Position numbers and translations under genes: made by a program
The notes under the pieces: model-generated
The model's database searches: none
What the model was told of the DNA's origin: nothing
Seen by the model: only the letters and a program-made list of their open reading frames with translations
Shown: one piece after another, positions 1 through 4,831 of the stretch
How the letters are laid out: each line of letters opens with the position of its first letter
Position numbering within the stretch: the first letter of the stretch is position 1
Source of the DNA: an uncultured Opitutaceae bacterium
GTDB taxonomy: Bacteria > Verrucomicrobiota > Verrucomicrobiia > Opitutales > Opitutaceae
Assembly: GCA_937902865.1 (NCBI GenBank)
Contig: CALFNJ010000144.1
Span: forward strand, 1 to 5,497
DNA: 5,497 bases
Direction: 5' to 3'

Positions 1-363
1 CGTCCGGGCGTGGTGCGCGCCGTGACGCTCGACCCGCGCCTCGAGCACTGGCTCGGCACGAAGGTGCACCGCTCGCCGGGCGAAGTGGGCCTCGCGCTCG
101 ATCCGGAATCCACGCGTCACCTGCTCGAGGAAATTTCCCGTCGCACCGGCGCGCTCATTTCCGCCGGCCAGCCGCCGGTCCTGGTGGTCTCGACGGAAAT
201 CCGCCTGCCGCTGAAGCGCTTCTTCGAGTCGTCGCTGCCGCGCGTCGTGGTCCTCGCGTTCCAGGAATTGCCCGGCGCGACGGAAATCGAAAACGCCGGC
301 ATCATCCCCGCGCCCGCCACCGCGCTGCGCATCGAGGCCGCCCCGCTCAAGGCCGCCGCCTGA
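1..363 (+). CDS. flhA: Flagellar export gate protein FlhA, C-terminal end (partial)
   Basis: The frame is open from the first base, so the gene starts upstream; 120 codons and the TGA stop (361-363) are visible. The residues match the end of the FlhA cytoplasmic domain: a 'VTLDPRLEHWL' stretch, then 'ALDPESTRHLLEEI', 'GQPPVLVVSTEIRLPLKRF' and 'LPRVVVLAFQELP', followed by the typical 'IENAGII' strand. FlhA forms the nonameric export gate in the flagellar basal body; this cytoplasmic part docks chaperone-substrate complexes (family knowledge). The membrane domain is not in the window. The last 20 or so residues are Ala/Pro-rich and probably a flexible tail. The next gene starts 10 bases after the stop, which suggests co-transcription with flhF. 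The ATG-like valine codon at 10 is internal and not a start. Confidence 0.95.
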   Translation, partial: RPGVVRAVTLDPRLEHWLGTKVHRSPGEVGLALDPESTRHLLEEISRRTGALISAGQPPVLVVSTEIRLPLKRFFESSLPRVVVLAFQELPGATEIENAGIIPAPATALRIEAAPLKAAA

Positions 364-373
364 TCGCCCCGCC

Positions 374-1414
374 ATGAATTTCTCCACTCCCAGCCTCGGC
401 GCCGGCACCTACAAATTCGCGGTCAGATCGACCGAGGAAGCCGTGGTGCTGATCCGCGAAAAGCTCGGCCCGCTCGCCCGCGTGCTCTCCGTGCGCTCCG
501 TGCCGGCCCAGGGTTTCTGGAAATTTTTCTCCGCGCCGCGCCTCGAGGTCGTGGCCCAGGTGGACGAGCCGACCGGCTCGAATCCTGCGCCGGCTCCCGA
601 GCCCACCCTGATCCCGACGCCAGCCGAATCGCTCACGGTTTCGGCCGAGCCGCTGGTGACGGTGCCGTCGCCCGCCGATCTCACGGATCTGCTCCGCCGT
701 TCCGGGCTCACGGAGACCGCGCTCACCCGCCTGCAGGCCAGCGCCAACTGGAGCGAACTCAACGCTCTCCCGCTGCACCGCGCGCTCGCGGAAACGTCCC
801 GCCTGCTCCGCGCGCAGGCCGATGCGCGTCCGACTCGCGCGCCGCTTTCCCGCGCCGCTTTCATCGGCACGAATGGCGTCGGCCGCAGCACGGCGCTGTG
901 CAAGTGGCTCGCCGCTGAAGTCTTTCGCCGCGCCCGGATGGGGCACGTCGTCACCGTGGAATTCGATCGCGCCGGCTCGCTCGGGCCGCTCCCGGTATTT
1001 GCCGAGGCGCTCGGGGTGCCGCTCGCGCATTTCCCGTGCGAGACGCGTCCCGCGGTGCCGGATGGCTTCGTCTATTTCGATCTGCCCGGTCTCTCGGCGC
1101 GCCGCCCCGGCGACAACCTTCCGCTGGCGGCGTGGCTCGACCGCGAGCACATCACCGAGCGCGTGCTCGTGCTCAACGCCGCCTACGACCGCGCGTCGCT
1201 CCGCGAGGCCTACGCCGCGGGCCGCGATCTCGGTGCGACGCATCTCGTCTTCACCCACCTCGATGAGGTGCCGCAGTGGGGCAAGCTCTGGGATTACCTC
1301 TTCGATGAGGACATCGAGCCGCTCTTCCTCTCCACCGGCCCGTCGCTGACCGGCGACTACGAGGAGGACGTTCCGGCCGCCATCGTGCGCCGTACCCTGC
1401 CGGACGACAACTGA
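374..1414 (+). CDS. flhF: FlhF-type SRP-family GTPase with degenerate nucleotide-binding motifs
   Basis: 346 residues, near the low end of usual FlhF length. Residues 13-43 match the FlhF N-terminus (YKF...EEAVVLIREKLGP.ARVLSVR). A Pro/Ala/Glu-rich linker spans about 64-100, a helical N domain about 101-150, and a G domain about 158-345. FlhF normally guides the site and number of polar flagella at the membrane, working with FlhG (family knowledge). Four signatures are altered: the P-loop at 165-173 reads GTNGVGRST, with Arg171 in place of the invariant Lys; the DTYR motif is replaced by 'FDRAG' (197-201); DTAGR is 'DLPGL' (236-240); and TKxDE is 'THLDE' (294-298). The closing TG..V motif is partly kept (321-333). 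The gene lies between flhA and fliA, the classical flhF position. The ATG at 374 follows the flhA stop by 10 bases with no Shine-Dalgarno motif. Identity is firm from fold pattern and context; loss of normal GTPase activity is inference. Confidence 0.88.
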   Translation: MNFSTPSLGAGTYKFAVRSTEEAVVLIREKLGPLARVLSVRSVPAQGFWKFFSAPRLEVVAQVDEPTGSNPAPAPEPTLIPTPAESLTVSAEPLVTVPSPADLTDLLRRSGLTETALTRLQASANWSELNALPLHRALAETSRLLRAQADARPTRAPLSRAAFIGTNGVGRSTALCKWLAAEVFRRARMGHVVTVEFDRAGSLGPLPVFAEALGVPLAHFPCETRPAVPDGFVYFDLPGLSARRPGDNLPLAAWLDREHITERVLVLNAAYDRASLREAYAAGRDLGATHLVFTHLDEVPQWGKLWDYLFDEDIEPLFLSTGPSLTGDYEEDVPAAIVRRTLPDDN

Positions 1415-1434
1415 ACCGCCTTTTCCCTTTCCTC

Positions 1435-1677
1435 ATGAAATTCATCTTCCTCGCCGGCGGTGCCGCCGGATTCCTCGCCACCGGCGCCGCCAGTCTTTGG
1501 GCCGGCCACCAGCCGGAGCGCGCGCTGTTTGACGGCGCGGTCGGCTGCCTCGCGGGCGCGCTGCTCTTCCGCTGGTTCTGGACCGTTTTGGTCCGCGGGA
1601 TCCGCGAAACAATCCTCACCCGCCACGCCGCCGCGGCCACCCCCGTGCCTGCGGCCGTTGCCGTGAAGTCGAAGTAA
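1435..1677 (+). CDS. Small protein with two predicted membrane helices, in the usual flhG position
   Basis: I do not recognise a family. The 80 residues show two hydrophobic stretches, about 3-22 (Gly/Ala-rich) and about 34-53 (ending in Phe/Trp-rich 'LLFRWFWTVLV'), joined by a short polar loop 'GHQPER'. A basic segment follows (R54, R57, R63), then an Ala/Pro tail ending KSK. Lys2 and the basic C-terminal part suggest a hairpin with both ends in the cytoplasm. It starts 20 bases after flhF and ends 27 bases before fliA, in line with one transcript. The bases before the ATG are pyrimidine-rich with no Shine-Dalgarno motif. Codon use and GC content match its neighbours, which supports real coding. 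In many flagellar clusters this slot holds flhG, a MinD-like ATPase; this protein has no ATP-binding motif and cannot be FlhG. A link to flagella is inferred from context only. Confidence 0.72.
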   Translation: MKFIFLAGGAAGFLATGAASLWAGHQPERALFDGAVGCLAGALLFRWFWTVLVRGIRETILTRHAAAATPVPAAVAVKSK

Positions 1678-1704
1678 CCGTCTGCCCCTTTCCGCCTAAA
1701 TTTT

Positions 1705-2499
1705 ATGAACACCGCCACCGCCACTCCTCCTGGCACGGATGCAACGCCCGCCACCGCCTGGCGCGCGTATCAGGGAGTCTCGCCGAGCGCCGTCGATGAA
1801 AAGGATTTGATCGAGCGCCATCTCTCCGTCGTCCGCAACGTGGTTGACCGCATCAAGCTGAACCTGCCCGCGCATGTCGACGCCGACGATCTCTACAGTG
1901 TTGGCGTGACCGGCCTGATCGCCGCCGTCCGCAAATTCGACCCGAGCCAGGGCTGCAGCTTCGCCAGCTACGCCGCGCTGCGCGTGCGCGGCGCGATCCT
2001 CGACGAGCTCCGCCGCATGGACTGGTGCCCGCGCCGCGTCCGCGCGCGCTCGCGCCAGCTCAAGTCCGCGATCAACGAAGTCGAGCAGAAGCTCGGCCGC
2101 CCCGCGACCGACGCCGAGGTCGGCGCCGCCCTCGGCCTGGCGCCGAAGGAATACGCCAAGTGGCTCGACGAGGCGAAGCCCGTGACGTTCATCGCGATCG
2201 ACCAGCACGGCGAGAGCGAGGGGGAGGAAGGCGCTTCGCTGCACGAACTTCTGGCGGACGACGGCGACGGTACCGGCCGCGAAAACCTGGAAAAATCGGA
2301 ATTGGTGCAACTTCTCACTCAAAGAATCGCGGAACTGCCCGATATACCGAGGAAGATCATCGCCATGTACTACTTTGAATCCATGCGCCTCGCCGAAATC
2401 GCCGCGGTCTTCGGCCTGACGGAGTCGCGCATCTGCCAGATTCATTCCCAAACCATCCTGGGCCTGCGGGCCTATCTGCAACGCGCGCGCAATCGCTGA
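1705..2499 (+). CDS. fliA: Flagellar RNA polymerase sigma factor FliA (sigma-28)
   Basis: 264 residues, slightly longer than the usual 230-250 of FliA because of a Thr/Ala/Pro-rich N-terminal extension (1-25). Region 2 spans about 33-113, with 'DLYSVGVTGLIAAVRKFDP' and 'FASYAALRVRGAILDELRRMDW', the hallmark of the FliA/WhiG group. Region 3 is about 114-160 (RSRQLKSAINEVEQKLGRPATDAEV). An acidic linker runs 166-199, and region 4 runs about 200-262 with the helix-turn-helix 'LAEIAAVFGLTESRICQIH'. FliA directs RNA polymerase to late flagellar promoters and is held by the anti-sigma FlgM until the hook is complete (family knowledge); no flgM is in the window. The ATG at 1705 is the only reasonable start, since the next Met is residue 105, inside region 2. 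No Shine-Dalgarno motif is seen; a pyrimidine tract and TAAATTTT precede the start. Codons 200-216 use several rare codons unlike the rest of the gene. Confidence 0.94.
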   Translation: MNTATATPPGTDATPATAWRAYQGVSPSAVDEKDLIERHLSVVRNVVDRIKLNLPAHVDADDLYSVGVTGLIAAVRKFDPSQGCSFASYAALRVRGAILDELRRMDWCPRRVRARSRQLKSAINEVEQKLGRPATDAEVGAALGLAPKEYAKWLDEAKPVTFIAIDQHGESEGEEGASLHELLADDGDGTGRENLEKSELVQLLTQRIAELPDIPRKIIAMYYFESMRLAEIAAVFGLTESRICQIHSQTILGLRAYLQRARNR

Positions 2500-2534
2500 C
2501 GCGCGTTCCCTGACCGCGCCGTCCGCGTTTACGC

Positions 2535-3398
2535 ATGCTCATCCTTGTCGGAGCTTTTATCGTCCTCGCCGCGACCCTCGGTGGCTTCCTCATGGAGGGA
2601 GGCAACCCGATGGTGCTGGTCCAGGTCTCGGAGTTCGTCGTCATCCTCGGCGTCGCCGCCGGCGTGCTCGTGATCGCGAGCCCGGGCCACGTGCTGAAGG
2701 AAATCATCCACAAGGTGAAAGGCGCGATCGGCGGCAAGACGGCGGGGCGCGCGGAATTCAACGACCTGCTCAAGCTCCTCTATGAAATTTTCCTGATGGG
2801 CCGCCGCAACGGTCTCATCGCGCTGGAAGAGCATGTGATGGAGCCGGAGAAGAGCGCGCTATTCCAGAAGTACCCCTCGGTGCTCAAGCATCACGAGCGG
2901 GTGGAGTTCCTCTGCAACGGCCTGAAGCCGGTGATCGACGGCAAGATCAAGCCGGACCAGCTCGAGCAGCTCATGGAAGTGGAACTGCGCGCGAAGGCCG
3001 CGGAGGCGGAGCACCCGGTCCACATTCTCCAGCTCGTCAGCGACTCGCTGCCCGGCATCGGCATCGTCGCGGCGGTGCTCGGCATCATCAACACGATGGC
3101 CGCGATTTCCGAAGGCCCGGCGAAGGTCGGCGAGCACGTCGCCTCCGCGCTGACCGGCACGCTGCTCGGCATTTTCGTCGCGTACGGTTTCGTCAGTCCG
3201 CTGGCGAACCGCATCAAATTCAACAACGCCTCCGACGAGCAGTGCCTCAAGTGCATCATGCAGGCGGTGGCCGGCTTCGCCAAGGGACTCGCCCCGCTCA
3301 CCGCGGTCGAGATCGCGCGGCGCTCGCTCGACAGCTCGGTGCAGCCGGGCTCGGCCGAGCTCGAGGCCTCGCTCAAGGAACTGGCTCCGGCCAAATAA
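2535..3398 (+). CDS. motA: Flagellar motor stator protein MotA (proton type)
   Basis: 287 residues, close to E. coli MotA (295). Four membrane helices are expected: about 1-20, 31-50, 172-192 and 203-224, with a large cytoplasmic loop between the second and third. Residues known to matter in E. coli fall at the same numbers here: Arg90 and Glu98 in 'GRRNGLIALE', which meet the rotor protein FliG; Pro173 in 'DSLPGIGIVAAVLG'; and Pro222 in 'VSPLA'. MotA forms the ring around MotB that converts proton flow into torque at the inner membrane (family knowledge). The start at 2535 gives the usual N-terminus with no extra residues. It follows fliA by 35 bases with no sigma-28-like promoter visible in the gap. 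motB follows in the same frame after 21 bases, so the two are probably translated together in fixed ratio. Confidence 0.95.
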   Translation: MLILVGAFIVLAATLGGFLMEGGNPMVLVQVSEFVVILGVAAGVLVIASPGHVLKEIIHKVKGAIGGKTAGRAEFNDLLKLLYEIFLMGRRNGLIALEEHVMEPEKSALFQKYPSVLKHHERVEFLCNGLKPVIDGKIKPDQLEQLMEVELRAKAAEAEHPVHILQLVSDSLPGIGIVAAVLGIINTMAAISEGPAKVGEHVASALTGTLLGIFVAYGFVSPLANRIKFNNASDEQCLKCIMQAVAGFAKGLAPLTAVEIARRSLDSSVQPGSAELEASLKELAPAK

Positions 3399-3402
3399 CC
3401 CC

Positions 3403-3406
3403 GGAG
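3403..3406 (+). promoter_or_regulatory. Weak Shine-Dalgarno-like GGAG before motB
   Basis: GGAG lies 13 bases before the motB ATG, rather far for an ideal ribosome binding site. It is the only Shine-Dalgarno-like motif seen just before any of the starts in this cluster. The start itself is decided by the coding match: the frame between the motA stop and the ATG contains no other start codon. Confidence 0.35.
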
Positions 3407-3419
3407 CGCACGATCGATC

Positions 3420-4211
3420 ATGGCCGGCGGCGGAGGAGGAGCTTGGAAAGTGGCATACGCGGACTTCGTGACCGCGATGATGGCGCTTTTCATGGTCCTG
3501 TGGATCTCCTCGCAGGATCAGAAGATACTCATCGCGACCTCCCAGTATTTCCAGAACCCGTTCCATTCGCCGATCAACGCGAACTCGGGCGTGATGCCGT
3601 TCAACAGCAACAAGACCACGCATTCCGAGGGTCGCGAAGCCGGCGACGAGAAGGAGTCGACGAAGAGCAAGCACGTCGAACTGACCTTCCTCAACTCGGT
3701 CGCGGCGGACTTCTACCGCCTGCTGCATCTCGACGAGAATCTCGCCGACAAGCCGATCGACATCCAGGTCACGAGCGACGGCCTCAAGGTCACGCTCTTC
3801 GATCGCGCGCGCCAGCCGCTCTTCGACAGCAACACGGCCAAGTTCACGCCCTGGGGCACCGTCGTGATGCAGAATCTCGCGTGGATGATCGACCGGCACA
3901 AATTCCGGGTGACGATCGACGGGCACATCCGCTCCGGCCTGACGATGCCCGTGGCGGATTACACCGGGTGGGAACTTTCGTCCGACCGCGCCAACGCCGC
4001 GCGTCGTCTCCTGATGTACTACGCGGTGGACGGACAACTCTTCGATCGCGTGAGCGGCTACTCCGACACCCGGCCATTGCCGAAGGAGGATCCGACCTCG
4101 GAGGCAAACCAGCGCATCACGCTCAGCCTGGCCGTGACCTCGAGAAACCAGCTCAAGGACAGCGCGCCGGCGGAGAAAAGCACCGTGGCGGCCGCCGATA
4201 CTTCCAAGTGA
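3420..4211 (+). CDS. motB: Flagellar motor stator protein MotB (OmpA-like peptidoglycan-binding domain)
   Basis: 263 residues, shorter than E. coli MotB (308), mainly at the two ends. The N-terminus 'GGGGGAWKVAYADFVTAMMALFMVLWISS' is the MotB membrane helix; Asp15 corresponds to the proton-carrying Asp32 of E. coli, and the helix is of MotB rather than PomB type, so proton drive is inferred. A plug-like segment follows (34-47, ending 'YFQNP'), then a charged linker. The OmpA-like domain covers about 112-237, with 'GLKVTLFDRARQPLF', 'WELSSDRANAARR' (184-196) and 'NQRITL' (230-235). Arg190 and Arg195 match E. coli Arg217 and Arg222. The GHTD motif of the peptidoglycan site reads GHIR (168-171), so the Thr and Asp thought to contact the cell wall are missing. 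The C-terminal 20 residues are Ala/Ser/Lys-rich. Start ATG 3420 has no in-frame alternative upstream. Confidence 0.94.
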   Translation: MAGGGGGAWKVAYADFVTAMMALFMVLWISSQDQKILIATSQYFQNPFHSPINANSGVMPFNSNKTTHSEGREAGDEKESTKSKHVELTFLNSVAADFYRLLHLDENLADKPIDIQVTSDGLKVTLFDRARQPLFDSNTAKFTPWGTVVMQNLAWMIDRHKFRVTIDGHIRSGLTMPVADYTGWELSSDRANAARRLLMYYAVDGQLFDRVSGYSDTRPLPKEDPTSEANQRITLSLAVTSRNQLKDSAPAEKSTVAAADTSK

Positions 4212-4246
4212 TGCGACCTGACCCGGCTCGCTCCGATTCGATTTGA
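4211..4246 (+). other. Possible 11-codon leader frame bridging motB and the next gene
   Basis: An ATG overlaps the last base of the motB stop (TGATG). Its frame reads MRPDPARSDSI and stops with TGA one base before the ATG at 4248. This could pass ribosomes from motB to the downstream gene by termination-reinitiation. The layout is seen directly; that it is translated is speculation, and such a short frame can occur by chance. Confidence 0.2.
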
Positions 4247-4247
4247 A

Positions 4248-4523
4248 ATGAAATCCTTTCTTCACGGCAGAAAATCCTCCGACTCGCCCGCGTTGCGCCC
4301 GCCCGCTCCCATGGCGGCGGCCTCCGCAAACGCGTCACTGGCCGGTACCCGCGTGCCGGCGGCGCACACCCACGCGCACGTGCCCGCGCAGATTCAGCCC
4401 GGCACGGGCACGCCCGCCACGGTCGAAGTGGTGAAGGAAGGGGACAAAGTCGTCCGCCTGATCGTCACCTGCTCCTGCGGCGAGCGCGTGGAAGTCGAGT
4501 GCCTGTATCCCGCCGGGAGCTGA
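4248..4523 (+). CDS. Unrecognised small protein with His cluster and CxC...C motif
   Basis: I do not recognise a named family. The 91 residues begin with a basic, Pro/Ala/Ser-rich, probably disordered half (1-55) that contains 'HTHAH' at 40-44. A compact segment follows, 'VEVVKEGDKVVRLIVTCSCGERVEVECLYP' in two overlapping halves (59-71 and 72-88), which alternates as beta strands would. Cys75, Cys77 and Cys85 give a CxCG-x7-C pattern that could bind a metal or be a half zinc ribbon; there is no fourth Cys, so His may complete it. There is no signal peptide or membrane helix. It starts 36 bases after motB with the same orientation, so it probably belongs to the same transcript and ends it. The ATG at 4248 was chosen as the first in frame; Met22 (4311) is a possible alternative. 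A flagellar role is suggested only by position. Confidence 0.65.
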   Translation: MKSFLHGRKSSDSPALRPPAPMAAASANASLAGTRVPAAHTHAHVPAQIQPGTGTPATVEVVKEGDKVVRLIVTCSCGERVEVECLYPAGS

Positions 4524-4540
4524 GCTGAACCGATCGGCGC

Positions 4541-4565
4541 GTAGGGGCGTTCCTCGCGGACGCCC
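4541..4565 (+). repeat. REP-like unit, GTAG plus hairpin (left copy)
   Basis: The unit begins with GTAG (4541-4544), followed directly by a hairpin: GGGCGTTC (4545-4552), a five-base loop, and GGACGCCC (4558-4565), with one G-T wobble. A GTAG or GGAG tetranucleotide 5' of an imperfect hairpin is the signature of REP elements moved by RAYT (REP-associated Y1) transposases (family knowledge). It matches the right-hand copy at 24 of 25 positions in inverted orientation. Confidence 0.65.
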
Positions 4566-4652
4566 GAGCTCCCGGTTGACCGTGCGAAGATCGGAAGTCT
4601 CGCGCAGAGGCACGGAGCCGCGGAAATCGCGCAGTCGGATGGCGGATGAGAA

Positions 4653-4725
4653 ATTAATTCAGAAGCCAGGAAGCCAGGAATTCGGAGGTCGGATCGGTTC
4701 CTGGTTTTCTGGCTTCTGAATTAAT
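4653..4725. repeat. Long inverted repeat, 28-base arms with 17-base spacer
   Basis: The left arm (4653-4680) and right arm (4698-4725) are complementary at 26 of 28 positions. Both exceptions are G opposite T, so on the + strand RNA they become G-U wobble pairs and the stem would be unbroken. The spacer is 4681-4697. The left arm also contains two copies of GAAGCCAG in tandem (4662-4669 and 4670-4677), one of which has drifted in the right arm. The hairpin could act as a two-way terminator or RNA-end protector between the convergent genes, or be the core of a dispersed element; no T-run follows it. Confidence 0.85.
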
Positions 4726-4741
4726 CCGAAAACGTTTTCGG
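4726..4741. repeat. Perfect 16-bp palindrome CCGAAAACGTTTTCGG
   Basis: This palindrome abuts the long inverted repeat with no base between. Its core AAAACGTTTT with a central CG resembles operators of LacI/GalR-family repressors such as PurR (family knowledge). It sits between the 3' ends of two genes, however, where an operator would have no obvious promoter to control, so it may instead be part of the repeat element. Confidence 0.7.
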
Positions 4742-4755
4742 TTGGCGGCGTCAAT

Positions 4756-4780
4756 GGGCGTCCGCAAGGAACGCCCCTAC
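4756..4780 (-). repeat. REP-like unit, GTAG plus hairpin (right copy, inverted)
   Basis: Read on the - strand this starts with GTAG (4780-4777) and continues into the same hairpin as the left copy. The single difference between copies is at left 4555 and right 4766, which falls in the hairpin loop. The stem keeps the G-T wobble when read on the - strand. Together with 4541-4565 it forms a pair enclosing 240 bases, as in a BIME (paired REP) arrangement. No flanking target duplication is visible beside either unit. Confidence 0.65.
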
Positions 4781-4804
4781 ATTGGAGCGACCTTAGATGT
4801 GGGC

Positions 4805-4818
4805 GACTCCATGGAGTC
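4805..4818. repeat. Perfect 14-bp palindrome GACTCCATGGAGTC
   Basis: The symmetry lies 13 bases beyond the stop codon of the - strand regulator. As RNA it could form only a five-pair stem with a CATG loop. It may be a weak 3'-end hairpin for that gene or a protein site; no T-run follows on either strand, and chance is possible. Confidence 0.4.
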
Positions 4819-4831
4819 CGAAGCCTCGTGG

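Larger units (their letters stand above)
4524..4831. other. Gene-free island rich in inverted repeats, between convergent genes
   Basis: These 308 bases carry no convincing gene on either strand. They contain two inverted REP-like units at 4541-4565 and 4756-4780, a long inverted repeat at 4653-4725, a 16-bp palindrome at 4726-4741 and a 14-bp palindrome at 4805-4818, each described separately. The stretch 4640-4740 is clearly more AT-rich than the coding sequence around it. No T-run follows any hairpin, so no classical rho-independent terminator can be called, although the hairpins could still help end transcription from both sides. In 4566-4652 I see only a weak, imperfect run of CGCAGAGG-like words around 4598-4636. 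Confidence 0.8.

Noticed and set aside
347..1258. 303-codon open frame on the - strand
   Set aside because: It is antisense to flhF, with Arg/Gly/Glu-rich composition and no recognisable motif; the + strand reading explains the region.
2500..2534. Sigma-28 promoter before motA
   Set aside because: No TAAA-N15-GCCGATAA-like arrangement is present in the gap or just upstream.
3242..4246. 334-codon open frame on the + strand
   Set aside because: It is out of frame with motA and motB, Arg-rich and low in complexity; a product of GC-rich codon structure.
2859..4265. 468-codon open frame on the - strand
   Set aside because: It lies opposite motA and motB, both unmistakable. Its translation is Arg/His/Glu/Val-rich without any known domain, as expected from the antisense of GC-rich codons.
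4653..4741. Classical rho-independent terminator
   Set aside because: The hairpin is strong, but no T-run follows it on either strand.
4541..4780. Insertion sequence or CRISPR array
   Set aside because: No transposase frame lies between the inverted units, no target duplication flanks them, and there are no regularly spaced direct repeats.
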